A DNA stretch of 64,000 nucleotides from Planctomycetaceae bacterium (GTDB lineage: Bacteria > Planctomycetota > Planctomycetia > Planctomycetales > Planctomycetaceae). The position numbers and the translations under genes were made by a program. The stretch covers positions 1-64,000 of the forward strand of contig CANJQC010000006.1 of the NCBI GenBank assembly GCA_947476295.1, written 5' to 3'. The notes beneath the pieces were generated by a model. That model made no database searches. It saw only the letters and a program-made list of their open reading frames with translations, and was not told the origin of the DNA. Below, piece by piece: positions 30,218 through 39,951 of this stretch; position 1 is the stretch's first letter; the number at the start of each line of letters is the position of its first letter.

Positions 30218-31456
30218 CTACCGATCAATCTCGCCCATCACGATGTCCAGTGAACCGACGATCGCCGGGATGTCGGCGAGTGGCACACCCTGACAGATCT
30301 GATCAGTGATTGCCACGTTGCAGAAACAGCTGCTTTTGGCACGCACACGGAGTGGATTACCTTCGCCATTTCCTACCACGTAAAAGCCCATCTGACCGCG
30401 AGGTGCTTCGGTTTCGAGATAGACTTCATCTTTGGGCAGCTTGCTGTTAAGTTTAAACACTTCACGAAAACTCCCCGTGGCGGCTTTGTATTTTGGTATC
30501 GCCTGGCGTACGAGTCGAATTGCCTGCACGACTTCCAGCATCCGCACATAGAAACGGCACCAGTTGTCGCCAAGCACCACTTCGCGCGGCGCATCTTTAA
30601 ACGGAGCTGCGATGACGTCGAAGTCATAGCTCTTATACATGCTTGTGTAAATCGGTTCGCCATCACGTCGCAGGTCAAAATTGACACCGCTGCCCCGCAG
30701 TACGGGCCCCGTGCATCCGTAACTGACGGCCATTTCAGGCGTCAACACACCCTGTCCTGCCGTTCGTTTGATGAAGATCGTGTTTCGCGTAAGCAGCGTG
30801 TGATATTCCTTGATCCGTGGTTCCAGCCATTGCAGAAACATCTCAATCACATCCGTAAACGGAAAACGCTCGCCCTGCACACGACCAGTCAGCGATGCCA
30901 GTCCTTCCGGAATTTCAATCTCATCCGGCAGATCATGCGTCGCACCACCGACAGTCAGATAACTGTACGTGAGCCGCGCCCCACAGGCCTCTTCGAACAG
31001 ATCCAGAATAATTTCGCGTTCACGAAATGCGTAAAGGAAGGGACTGAAAGTTCCAAGATCCAGTCCGTATGTGCCCATCCCGACAAGATGGCTTGCGATC
31101 CGACCCAGTTCTGCAATCAGGACACGCAGATGGACGCCTCTCTCGGGCACTTTCATCCCGATCAATTTTTCGACGGCCAGCGAAAAGCCGAGATTCATGT
31201 TCATGCCGGCGAGATAGTCCATACGATCGGTGTATGGAATATACTGAGGTGGCGACAGGTTTTCGCCAATCTTCTCGGCGGAGCGATGCAGGTAGCCGAT
31301 GTGCGGCGTACATTCATGCACAATTTCGCCGTCCGTTCGCAGCAACAGCCGCAACACGCCGTGCGTGCTCGGGTGCTGCGGGCCCATGTTGACCAGCATT
31401 TCGTCCGTCTGAACGTCAAATTCAACAACGCGCGGATCTTCAATTTGCATACTCAT
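30218..31456 (-). CDS. nuoD: NADH-quinone oxidoreductase subunit D
   Basis: The 412-residue product is the 49-kDa subunit of complex I. NMGPQHPSTHGVLRLLL near the N-terminus contributes to the quinone site, followed by IGYLHRSAEKI, MDYLAGMNMNLGFSLAVEKL and the C-terminal QICQGVPLADIPAIVGSLDIVMGEIDR. It lies in the peripheral arm close to the membrane. It follows nuoC by about 50 bases on the same strand, which supports co-transcription. No nuoE/F/G follow; the next gene is metH. Confidence 0.96.
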   Translation of the reverse strand: MSMQIEDPRVVEFDVQTDEMLVNMGPQHPSTHGVLRLLLRTDGEIVHECTPHIGYLHRSAEKIGENLSPPQYIPYTDRMDYLAGMNMNLGFSLAVEKLIGMKVPERGVHLRVLIAELGRIASHLVGMGTYGLDLGTFSPFLYAFREREIILDLFEEACGARLTYSYLTVGGATHDLPDEIEIPEGLASLTGRVQGERFPFTDVIEMFLQWLEPRIKEYHTLLTRNTIFIKRTAGQGVLTPEMAVSYGCTGPVLRGSGVNFDLRRDGEPIYTSMYKSYDFDVIAAPFKDAPREVVLGDNWCRFYVRMLEVVQAIRLVRQAIPKYKAATGSFREVFKLNSKLPKDEVYLETEAPRGQMGFYVVGNGEGNPLRVRAKSSCFCNVAITDQICQGVPLADIPAIVGSLDIVMGEIDR

Positions 31457-31507
31457 GACCGAACTGCTCCGGGTCGGCCCTTGCCGCCCAATTCAACTCA
31501 ACTTCAA

Positions 31508-32041
31508 TTACCGACCTCGAACGCCATGATACTCAAGCGGAAAGACATAATCTTTTCGCAAGGGATGCCCGACCCAGTCTTCCGGACACAAAATGCGACG
31601 CAAATTCGGATGACCCTCGAAGTGAATGCCGACCAGATCGTAGGCTTCCCGTTCATGCCAGTTGGCAATCCCCCAGAGAGAACTGACAGACGGTACCACT
31701 GGTAGTTCGCCAGGCACATCGTTCTTCCAGCGTGGCACGAGGATCTTGAGCTTGAGCGAATGCCGCAGCTTAAGGCTGCTGAGCTGATACACAACTTCGA
31801 CATGAGGTTCGTGACCGAACTTAGCAACCTTTTTTGGATCTGTTTCTAGGTAGTCACAACCGCACAGATCGTTGAGATGATTGAACAGCAATCGTTCGTC
31901 ATCCCGCAGAAACATGGCAACTTCGACAATGGCAGACGCCTCCACCTGAATCCACGGATCGATCGCCGGATGCGTCGCGCTGCCAACAGCTGTCGCTCCG
32001 AATTTCTCCAGCAGAATCGAATGGATGCCTTGAATATCCAT
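31508..32041 (-). CDS. nuoC: NADH-quinone oxidoreductase subunit C
   Basis: This 177-residue protein is the 30-kDa subunit of complex I, with [31 protein letters not shown] and the signature [24 protein letters not shown] followed by [12 protein letters not shown] take the ATG at 32041, with GGAAG eight bases upstream, instead of a TTG fifteen bases earlier. It lies 48 bases after nuoA with no nuoB between them, which is unusual because A-B-C-D is the standard order. Confidence 0.95.
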   Translation of the reverse strand: MDIQGIHSILLEKFGATAVGSATHPAIDPWIQVEASAIVEVAMFLRDDERLLFNHLNDLCGCDYLETDPKKVAKFGHEPHVEVVYQLSSLKLRHSLKLKILVPRWKNDVPGELPVVPSVSSLWGIANWHEREAYDLVGIHFEGHPNLRRILCPEDWVGHPLRKDYVFPLEYHGVRGR

Positions 32042-32089
32042 GAAGGTGTCTTCCAAATTCCTGAACAGCTTTTTGAAAACTAAAAATCA

Positions 32090-32632
32090 TCAGCCACGGG
32101 CGGGAGCGACAGTCTGATCCGAAGCCTGAGCCGATTTTTTGGACAACGCGCGAATCCAGTCAAGATCGCCGCGTTTCCAGACGTAGGCAAATCCCACCAG
32201 CAGCACACTGAAGAAGACCAGAATATCTGCCAACCCAACCCAGCCCAGCTGCAGCGCTGTCTCAGCGTCAATAATCTGAGCCGGACTGATGATTGCAGGG
32301 TCAATGCTCAGCAGCCGAGCGCTCAGTTCGGTGCGAGCAGAATCGGACAACTGCGTATCCGCCAACTGCATTGTGCTTCCGTAGACAGACGCCCACGGAA
32401 AAAAGAACGCAACTTCCACGTCGAAAATGATGAACAGCAAAGCAACGACGTAGAATCGCAGGTCAAACTGAATATAGCTGGAACCGATGGCTGGTTCGCC
32501 GCATTCATAGATTGCGTCTTTTTCAGGTGTCGGCAACTTTGGTCGAAGCAGACGGCCGACGAGAAGGGGCACCATCAGGAAGCCAATGGCTACCAGAGCA
32601 AAAACTAGAAAATGCCCAACGAGATCCGTCAT
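32090..32632 (-). CDS. nuoA: NADH-quinone oxidoreductase subunit A
   Basis: The 180-residue product has the three membrane helices of NuoA and its signatures KDAIYECGEPAIGSSYIQF and RFYVVALLFIIFDVEVAFFFPWA. Typical NuoA is 120-147 residues; the extra length lies between helices 2 and 3 (about 100-140, polar, with QLADTQLSDSARTEL) and in a short C-terminal tail. The subunit sits at the junction of the membrane and peripheral arms and helps form the quinone channel. It is upstream of nuoC and downstream of the DUF2203 gene. Confidence 0.94.
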   Translation of the reverse strand: MTDLVGHFLVFALVAIGFLMVPLLVGRLLRPKLPTPEKDAIYECGEPAIGSSYIQFDLRFYVVALLFIIFDVEVAFFFPWASVYGSTMQLADTQLSDSARTELSARLLSIDPAIISPAQIIDAETALQLGWVGLADILVFFSVLLVGFAYVWKRGDLDWIRALSKKSAQASDQTVAPARG

Positions 32633-32764
32633 CGATCTAACCTTAATTTACTGATAACTCTTAACATCGACATTTCACTCATCGCGACCGATACCAACAG
32701 ACAGGCCCGGGGCTAACGCCTCCCGGCTCACCGGCGGTCAGCCAGAACTACGGTTGCCCCCGGA

Positions 32765-33241
32765 CTACGCATCCTGCTGCAGCCCGTTTTCTGCCAAATA
32801 CCCGCCGCCGCTCACTTCGTGGTACAACGAGACTCGAGCGCTCTTGCCACAGTCACCGGAATGCCAGCACAGCACTTCGGGTTCGTCACTTTGCCAGCAC
32901 AGCCACACTCGTTCGCCATCCATGTCACTAGGAAAATCCACGATACCCGACTGGGCGTCCGTGAGCGTCCCCCCGATCTGATTCAGTTCCTGAGCAAACT
33001 CATCCAGTCGCTGTTCGTCCTGCGACAATTCAGCTTCCATCTGCAGCACTTCCTGCTCATATACTGAATCAGCACCTCCCGACGCCGGATAGCGTTCCCG
33101 CAGAGCACTCATGCGCTGTCTCCGCACGGCAATATCTCGATGCAGTTCCATGATGTCGCGCACAATTGTTCGCACCAAGGGTAGTCGCTGATTGACACCT
33201 TCAATCGTCAGCAATGTTTCTTCAGCGACCATGTTCTGCAT
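32765..33241 (-). CDS. DUF2203 family protein
   Basis: This 158-residue protein has an N-terminal TIEGVNQRLPLVRTIVRDIMEL motif, a long charged coiled-coil-like middle (about 35-90), and a C-terminal block with VDFPSDMDGERVWLCW and EPEVLCWHSGD that matches DUF2203. The function of the family is unknown. It lies between nuoI and nuoA on the same strand with short gaps, so it is probably co-expressed with complex I subunits, but that does not show it is part of the complex. Confidence 0.85.
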   Translation of the reverse strand: MQNMVAEETLLTIEGVNQRLPLVRTIVRDIMELHRDIAVRRQRMSALRERYPASGGADSVYEQEVLQMEAELSQDEQRLDEFAQELNQIGGTLTDAQSGIVDFPSDMDGERVWLCWQSDEPEVLCWHSGDCGKSARVSLYHEVSGGGYLAENGLQQDA

Positions 33242-33358
33242 CCGTTTACTTCAGAGTTTGATTCGATCAACGATCAGAAGTTTGACCGCCAACAAGATTC
33301 ACACCATCGATCATCCTGATCAATCACACTCATCACGACTTCAGCGCACTTCGCGACA

Positions 33359-33910
33359 CTAATTCTCTGCGCCAGCAAATTCAAACGGACTAGGCTCACC
33401 CTTGACCCAAACTGCCTGATGCAAAACCTTTGATTCTGAAACCACAATCGGATTCAAGGACGCCCTGCCCCACGCGATTTCCAGCGGAAGTTTAGCGTAA
33501 TCGACTATACACCCATCACGGCTGTAGCAGCTTAAGTCGTGTACTGAACCCATGAAAATACAATCGACCGGGCACGGATCCACACACAGCGCGCAGAACA
33601 TGCACTTCGTATAATCGATCGTGTAGCCATTAATCCGAAAGCCTTTACCGACAGGACTTTTTTCCTTGTCGATATAGATGCAGTCAACCGGGCAGGCCAC
33701 AGCGCACTTGTCGCAGCCGATGCAGGTGGTGAGGTCAAAGCGATGAAATCCACGATAGCGTGGCTTTACTTTAAGCGGCACTTCAGGGTATTCGTAGACT
33801 TCTGTAAACGTCCGTCGGTTGTATGTCTTCAACATCGTCAACATCGTGACGTACATGCCCTGCAGCACGGTTGTTACAGACATCCAGACATTTTGGAACC
33901 ACATCAACAT
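33359..33910 (-). CDS. nuoI: NADH-quinone oxidoreductase subunit I
   Basis: The 183-residue product contains two classic ferredoxin motifs, Cys 63/66/69/73 and Cys 103/106/109/113, each ending in CP, matching NuoI/TYKY with clusters N6a and N6b. I start at 33910, just after GAGGG, because further upstream codons show no similarity. It lies upstream of DUF2203-nuoA-nuoC-nuoD on the same strand. In the standard nuo operon nuoI follows nuoH, so the gene order is rearranged. Confidence 0.94.
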   Translation of the reverse strand: MLMWFQNVWMSVTTVLQGMYVTMLTMLKTYNRRTFTEVYEYPEVPLKVKPRYRGFHRFDLTTCIGCDKCAVACPVDCIYIDKEKSPVGKGFRINGYTIDYTKCMFCALCVDPCPVDCIFMGSVHDLSCYSRDGCIVDYAKLPLEIAWGRASLNPIVVSESKVLHQAVWVKGEPSPFEFAGAEN

Positions 33911-34121
33911 GTGAATCGACCCTCGGTCGCGCGGCCTTGCTGTTGAATTGTTCAAAGCGCAGCATCCGGCTTTGAAAACACTGTCGTCAGAATTATAGGT
34001 CTGGCCCCGGGGGACGCAACTGCCTTGAACTCCATCCTGGCATTGGGAAGCTGAAAATTGTGCTTTTTCCGTCGCAGAAAACTTGTTCGTGGACATGCAG
34101 GTCGCAGTTCGCCGAAAGGCT

Positions 34122-35822
34122 CTAGCCGGCGTACGCTTCCAATGATTCCTGCCCCTGGCGGGTGCAGAAATCGCCAAAGGATTCGGATCCTTTGCGGTCC
34201 GCTTTGTACGCTGCGAGCAGCGGCACAAGGGTCGGGACGATGTCTTCCATCGGCACCATGTCTTTGTAGATGAAGCCAAGCCGAGTTCCTTCCGGGTTAC
34301 CGCCAAGGAACATTGTGTATTTGCCGACGGCTTTGCCAACGAGCCCAATATCCGGTGTGTATGGTCGAGCGCACCCATTCGGACAGCCGGTCATGTGGAC
34401 GGCGATCTTGTCAGACTGCATGCCGAGTTTCGCGATTGCGATGTCCAGATCGTCAATAATCCCCGGCAACGCACGTTCGGATTCCGTGATGGAAAGTCCA
34501 CAGGTTGGAAAAGCGGGACATGCTATCGCATAGCGTCGTACCAGCGACAATTCATCCGCACTCTTCATGCCATGTTCGGCCATGATGCGATTAACTTCAG
34601 CCTTGTCTTTGGGATCGACGTCGCACAGAATGACGCTTTGCAGCGCAGTTAGCCGGGTATCCATGCCGAAGCGACGCAGAAGGACTCGCAGACCAGCTTT
34701 GATTCGCAGACCGCCTTCGTCCTTGATACGCCCGTTTTCGATATTGATGCCAAGGAAGAGCTTCCCATCGCCCTGTTCATGCCAGCCGATATGATCATCG
34801 ACGCCGGTCACTTCAGCGGGATGCGGATCGGGTAGCCCCTTCCCGTAATACTGTTCCACCATCGCTTTGAATTTCGGAACGCCCCAGTCGGCGATCAGAT
34901 ACTTCAAGCGAGCGATTTTGCGATCTTCGCGATTGCCGAAGTCTCTCTGCACCTTCACAATGGCTTCGCAGACTGCGACTACCTGATCTGCCGTTGCGTA
35001 AGCAATTCGCTGAGCCAGTGCGGGAAATGTTTTTTCGGCGCTTGGCGTACGTCCCATACCGCCGCCCGCGAGTACGTTGTAGCCGACGATTGAATCGTTT
35101 TCGACGATCGCCATCAGGCCGAGATCATGCGTATAGAGGTCGATGCAGTTATCGTCCGGCAGTGCGATACCCATTTTGAATTTGCGCGGCAGGTAACGAG
35201 CTCCGTAAATCGGTTCTTCGACTGGCTTGAATTCTGTCGTATCGACTTCTTCGCCGTTCTCATCTTTCAGCCAAAGATCATAATAGGCGGTCGTTCGCGG
35301 CTTAAAGTGCTCCGCCAGTTGTTGTGACAACGCCTGCATCTGCTCGTAGATCTTCGTTTTATAAGGTGCCGGGCAGGCCATCACGTTGCGATTGACGTCG
35401 CCACACGCAGCCAGCGTTGTGAGTTTCGTTTCATTGATGGCGCGAATCGCTTCTCGAAGATCGCCCTTCAGCACGCCGTGCAGCTGAAATCCCTGGCGGC
35501 TGGTGATTCGCAAAGTTCCACTGGCCAGTTTTTCACAGAGATCCAGTTCGGCCAGAAATTGGGCAGCGGTGACTCGACCGCCAGGAATTCGAGTCCTCAC
35601 CATGCACGAATATTGTTTGCCCAGCAGCTTGCCGTCAGCTCCCTTGGCCTTACGAGTATCGCGGTCGTCCTGCAGATAGGATCCATGATGCTTCAACAGC
35701 GTTGCTGCGTCGTCGGAAAATTCCGGGTTATCATTCCGGATTTCTTCTGCCAGTGTTCCTCGCAACTGGTGCGATGCATCTTTCAACAGTTCGACTTTGC
35801 TGAGTTTTGGTTCTTCAGACAT
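34122..35822 (-). CDS. Assimilatory sulfite reductase hemoprotein (siroheme, CysI-like)
   Basis: The 566-residue protein has the two-domain repeat of nitrite/sulfite reductases: an N-terminal substrate and siroheme half ([46 protein letters not shown]) and the [4Fe-4S]/siroheme cysteines C435, C441, C480 and C484 in CPAFPTC and CPNGC. The N-terminal phrasing favours sulfite over nitrite reductase. It reduces sulfite to sulfide with ferredoxin or a flavoprotein partner; no CysJ is present in the window. I start at MSEEPKLSK (35822). ATP sulfurylase is encoded 10 kb away. Confidence 0.9.
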   Translation of the reverse strand: MSEEPKLSKVELLKDASHQLRGTLAEEIRNDNPEFSDDAATLLKHHGSYLQDDRDTRKAKGADGKLLGKQYSCMVRTRIPGGRVTAAQFLAELDLCEKLASGTLRITSRQGFQLHGVLKGDLREAIRAINETKLTTLAACGDVNRNVMACPAPYKTKIYEQMQALSQQLAEHFKPRTTAYYDLWLKDENGEEVDTTEFKPVEEPIYGARYLPRKFKMGIALPDDNCIDLYTHDLGLMAIVENDSIVGYNVLAGGGMGRTPSAEKTFPALAQRIAYATADQVVAVCEAIVKVQRDFGNREDRKIARLKYLIADWGVPKFKAMVEQYYGKGLPDPHPAEVTGVDDHIGWHEQGDGKLFLGINIENGRIKDEGGLRIKAGLRVLLRRFGMDTRLTALQSVILCDVDPKDKAEVNRIMAEHGMKSADELSLVRRYAIACPAFPTCGLSITESERALPGIIDDLDIAIAKLGMQSDKIAVHMTGCPNGCARPYTPDIGLVGKAVGKYTMFLGGNPEGTRLGFIYKDMVPMEDIVPTLVPLLAAYKADRKGSESFGDFCTRQGQESLEAYAG

Positions 35823-36085
35823 CTGGATCTTGTTTCCCGTGCGCAAATAATAAAATTGAATCCCCAAGGGCAGGACACGCAACTCCGAGTATAGGTCGAG
35901 CCGTTTTTCTTGAACAGGCGTTCGGTGGAATCCGTTCCCGACAGACGGAAATCAGCCAGCGCCTGAGAAAATAGAGGTTCAGCAGATTCGCAGTCGATGC
36001 GAACATCTGCTGGAATGATTGGTGGATTTGCAAACCGACGGGAGGGTTTGCTGTTTATTTGGTCCTGTTGGCGGGGGTTTACGCG

Positions 36086-39000
36086 ATGTCTCTGCGCGAT
36101 CTGGAAGAATCGATCGGGTTTGTTTCGCATCAGTCGGGTGAGCAGAAAACCGAATCTCGAACGAGTATTACCGGTTACATCGTACTCAAACTTCTGGCCA
36201 ACGGATTACCGATTCCTAAATGCTTTGAGGACCACGATCGCCTAGGGGCGCCGCGGTTGCTTAGCACGTATCATCATCGACTCAAGCGACTTGATTCCAT
36301 CCACTGTCCCGCAGACGCACGTATCGAAGCGTTTCTGCGTCGATACTTTGATCGCGTCAAAGGCTGCAGCGCACTAAGACTGCCCGACCTGACTGTCATT
36401 CTTGACCGCCATGGAATCGCCCGTGAGCTGTCGCTGCCGCACGACGGCGACGAGTATCAGAATGAATTCGGATCATCATATCGTGTGCGAAACGGAGTGT
36501 TGCACAATCCGGCAAATGATCGCCGCACGACGGAAGGTACGTTCCACATCACCGAAGGCGGATTGACGATTCCTCGCGACAAGAAAGTCGTTCCGAAAGC
36601 AGCATTCGCGGCGTTATTCAAGCAGGCAATGAATCCACCTGTCAGCCTGTTGCAGTTGCCCTTTACTCACAATGATCCCATTCCGGCTAGGGCCTTCGTG
36701 TCGCTGCTGATCAGGCCGATTCTGTGTCCAGATGTACCGGGCTATTGCGAGCAGCAGTCGATGGAAATTCGACTCTTCGTCCCCGGAGCGCTCGTCAGCA
36801 ATCTGGACTTCGTCGAATCAATTTTTGGCAACGCCGGGGATCCGTTTCTGCCATCTCACGACGCCGCGCTGGATATCGATCACTGGAGCGGCCATACGGG
36901 CTGTGTCATTCTGGCCCCTCATCTGGTCCACGTCACGAAAAAGGATGTCGGCCTGCCTGCCTGGGACGAAGCCACCGAACGTCAACGCGAAGACGGCATG
37001 TGCTGGAAATCAGAAGACGAAAAGTACAATGATGGAGTCCCATTCAAGCTCACGTGTCGAGACGAAGAAGGCGTGATCGTCACTTTGATCGCTGACAACT
37101 ATTACGGGTACTGCAAGAAAGAAGTCAAAACGCAGCTCAGTTATGCCGCCAACCTCGGGGGGCAGGTCGAAGAAGAACATGCCGGCGGGGCGATGGCGTT
37201 TGCCAGTTTCAATCTGGGAGATGAATTCTCCGCAGACAGCCGACGCTACAATAACCGTACGTTCTCCGATATGGCGCGCGATTATAAATCCCTCATGCAT
37301 GTGCAGCCGGAAGGCTACGCCGTCGATGCGACGCATTCGAACGTCATCTACGTTTCAGAAAATGCGAGATTCACAGTCAGCGATCAGCGTATTTCATGGC
37401 ACGTCAATAGTGTCAGTCACGATATCCCGCTGCGTCCGGGATACATCTACATCACACCATCCGGCTACAAAGTTCGTCTGGAAAAGCACCCGGCAGCTCC
37501 GTCCTGGCGATTGATCGGCACGCTTTTCGAGGGCGTGTTCTGTCACAAGCCATGCACCGTGAGCGGTGGTGGAAAAAGTGAAATCAGCAAATCAATCGCC
37601 GATTACCTACTGCACGGCCCGATCTTTGTCGCCGATGCTGAACATGACATGGATCTGGCTCAGGAGATATTTGACAGGGACTATTCAGATCGGTGGAGAC
37701 CCGGCGGAAGCGTTCAGCCAGATTACACAAAGAAGCCGACGCGCAAGGTGCTGGACAAGTCGAGGTCACTCGGCAGCGTCATCAAACTGTTGACACCCTC
37801 TGTGGATTACACTGACACGTACAACCAATGGCTGGAAGATATTCCGGATCATATTTATGCGATCGTGTTCATTATTAAGCGGATGCACTCCGGCAATCCC
37901 GACGAATGGCGAAAACAGTTTTCCGTGGACATTACGAACGGTCATCCAGGCCATGAACTTAAATTCGGCGATCGGAAACTGGTTGGCACATATTTGCGAA
38001 TTGGGCTGTTCGGCGAAAGCACCTGGCGCACGTACAAACTGCGTCAGGACTTTGCACCGGCTCAGAAGGTTCAGATGGAGGATGATATTACCGCGTCTGT
38101 CGTCGTACCGCGTCGCGCGCTACAGCATCTTGGAAATGCGATCACGGAAGAAACCAGCTACAAATTTGTCAGGAACTGCGAATATCGACTCTTCCAGCGT
38201 CCCGACGATGCCGTCCATCGCGGGCTGGATAAGCAGACCGAAGCTGACCTTGCACGGTCGGACAATTTCATCGTCAACTTTGAGCCGTTGTCACGCAATC
38301 AGGTCAATGAGATTTGTGATCGTCCGGTCGATCTGAGCCAGTTTACACAGCCGATGCAGCAACTGCTTCATGACATGCAGCAGACGGCCGACAGTTACGT
38401 CGTCTGTTCCAACACGCCGCGTATGGTGAATGGCGCGCCGAGTCGCAATCCTCGCTATCTGCAGCCGCTGCCCGTGTTAATCGATCCTGTGAATCGACAT
38501 GTGGCGGAAATGGGTATGCGGCTGTCGCGAGCGGTCCCCGTCGATAAACCTGTACACACGCCGGTGCAGGCCATTCTGATCGGTCGCCGCAATAATCCGC
38601 CTGAACCGGCTCGAGGTATTCGCGCCCTGTCGGTCTACAATCCGATTCATTATCAGGAATTGCCGGAACTGTTCATGGACTTCGTGAGTGCGCTCACTGG
38701 CAAGAGCCCGTCCACAACCGGTGCCGGCAGTGAAGGTGCGTTGACGAAAGGGCCATTCAACTGTCTGCGCCCGATCACGGATTTGAACAACGCACTTGTG
38801 AGCTACCTGCTCACGGGTCTTGCCGGATTTTCGACACCGGCCGGATTCATTGGCAGCCGCGTGCGTGTCGATCATGACATCAGTCTGTTGATTCCGGAGA
38901 TTTGGTGTCGCCTGAGTGCTGAAGAACGGTCTCCGAAGTATTTGATTGCCGAGCAACTGCTGGAGAAGTTGGACGACTACGAATTCAACGGCCGGTTGAT

Positions 39001-39556
39001 TCCGGCCAGTCGTCTGGGCTGGCGGATTACATCACGATTTATTCGTCGATTTGCCGGACGCGTGTTCGACAATCCGAAGAAAGTCTTCGATACGGAAATT
39101 CTGCAGCCGGAAACACAGGATGCTGCTGCGTTCGCTGACGGCATTCTGTACATCGCCGAAGCACAGCAGCGGATTGCGAAGATGTACTTTGAGGATGGTT
39201 CGATCGATATCGCCTGTCCGCCATTGAAGGCACTGCTGCACATCATGGTCGAAGGATCGTTTGAGAAAAAGTCGATTCGTGATCTCGAGATTCGAACAAT
39301 GTTTACTAAGGAATCATTACTGGCCTCTGACTGGTACACCGATCGGCTGCGACTGCGTCAACTGCGTGAACAGCAGTTGTGGCAGCGTCACGTCCAGTCG
39401 CTGGAGACGTTCTTCAGCAGCAATGAATTCCCAGAGGAAAAAATGAGTATGAATATCTCCGGACGACTGGAAAAATCCCGCCAGCGATTGAATACCGTGC
39501 TGTCGGCAGAGTATCTGACGGAGCTGCAGGGGTCGCTGGGGACCGATCGATTGTAA
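36086..39556 (+). CDS. Probable PPi-type phosphoenolpyruvate carboxykinase
   Basis: This 1156-residue protein is far larger than ATP- or GTP-PEPCK (about 530-620 residues). It contains NYYGYCKKEVKTQLSY near 338, EEEHAGGAMAF near 362 and a phosphate-loop-like CTVSGGGKSEISK near 490, arranged like the PEPCK metal- and phosphate-binding blocks. Size and motifs fit the diphosphate-dependent PEPCK family described from Propionibacterium and Entamoeba, which interconverts oxaloacetate plus PPi and PEP plus CO2 and phosphate. The identification rests on my memory of the family and needs a profile search. GGGGG precedes the chosen ATG by eight bases. It diverges from the sulfite reductase gene. Confidence 0.6.
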   Translation: MSLRDLEESIGFVSHQSGEQKTESRTSITGYIVLKLLANGLPIPKCFEDHDRLGAPRLLSTYHHRLKRLDSIHCPADARIEAFLRRYFDRVKGCSALRLPDLTVILDRHGIARELSLPHDGDEYQNEFGSSYRVRNGVLHNPANDRRTTEGTFHITEGGLTIPRDKKVVPKAAFAALFKQAMNPPVSLLQLPFTHNDPIPARAFVSLLIRPILCPDVPGYCEQQSMEIRLFVPGALVSNLDFVESIFGNAGDPFLPSHDAALDIDHWSGHTGCVILAPHLVHVTKKDVGLPAWDEATERQREDGMCWKSEDEKYNDGVPFKLTCRDEEGVIVTLIADNYYGYCKKEVKTQLSYAANLGGQVEEEHAGGAMAFASFNLGDEFSADSRRYNNRTFSDMARDYKSLMHVQPEGYAVDATHSNVIYVSENARFTVSDQRISWHVNSVSHDIPLRPGYIYITPSGYKVRLEKHPAAPSWRLIGTLFEGVFCHKPCTVSGGGKSEISKSIADYLLHGPIFVADAEHDMDLAQEIFDRDYSDRWRPGGSVQPDYTKKPTRKVLDKSRSLGSVIKLLTPSVDYTDTYNQWLEDIPDHIYAIVFIIKRMHSGNPDEWRKQFSVDITNGHPGHELKFGDRKLVGTYLRIGLFGESTWRTYKLRQDFAPAQKVQMEDDITASVVVPRRALQHLGNAITEETSYKFVRNCEYRLFQRPDDAVHRGLDKQTEADLARSDNFIVNFEPLSRNQVNEICDRPVDLSQFTQPMQQLLHDMQQTADSYVVCSNTPRMVNGAPSRNPRYLQPLPVLIDPVNRHVAEMGMRLSRAVPVDKPVHTPVQAILIGRRNNPPEPARGIRALSVYNPIHYQELPELFMDFVSALTGKSPSTTGAGSEGALTKGPFNCLRPITDLNNALVSYLLTGLAGFSTPAGFIGSRVRVDHDISLLIPEIWCRLSAEERSPKYLIAEQLLEKLDDYEFNGRLIPASRLGWRITSRFIRRFAGRVFDNPKKVFDTEILQPETQDAAAFADGILYIAEAQQRIAKMYFEDGSIDIACPPLKALLHIMVEGSFEKKSIRDLEIRTMFTKESLLASDWYTDRLRLRQLREQQLWQRHVQSLETFFSSNEFPEEKMSMNISGRLEKSRQRLNTVLSAEYLTELQGSLGTDRL

Positions 39557-39951
39557 TTCTGCCGAGTCTGCCGTTTTCTTCGCTTGTCCTTCATTGGTTG
39601 TTCAATTTCATGCCACTTCCTGCTGTGCTTCAAATTCAGCAGCTTCTGAGCGGTCGCCTAGTTTGTCGATGTGTCAGCACAGGGCCGAACGATTTACAAG
39701 CGAATGACGGACAAACGAATGAGTCCGCAGAAGGGCTTCATCGACCGCTTTCTTTCTTTGCTGCTGATGCGTACCATCTATGCAACATAACTTGTACTCC
39801 ACGCAGCCGAAAATGACACATTTGAGACCCCGGCATAGTAACCCGAAGCGTCAGCGAGGAATGGGGAGTTCGAGCCCTCGCTGACGCTTCGGGTTACTGT
39901 CAATTTCGACCGCGTGAGGCATAGTATCACTGAATTTTTACAGAACGAGCC
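39557..39951. other. Intergenic region downstream of the large PEPCK-like gene
   Basis: This 395-base gap holds a perfect inverted repeat (39837-39898). The rest shows no convincing gene; short open frames here lack protein-like composition and ribosome-binding sites. Confidence 0.5.
39837..39898. repeat. Perfect 23-bp inverted repeat, CCTCGCTGACGCTTCGGGTTAC type
   Basis: Arms 39837-39859 and 39876-39898 are perfect 23-base inverted copies around a 16-base spacer. The arm sequence resembles repeats that I recall as abundant in planctomycete genomes. The perfect match of the arms indicates recent insertion or strong conversion. It lies about 50 bases ahead of the next gene. Confidence 0.9.

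Noticed and set aside
30800-31705. Plus-strand open frame (301 aa) opposite nuoD/nuoC
   Set aside because: Antisense to two conserved complex I genes; spans their junction and has no domain.
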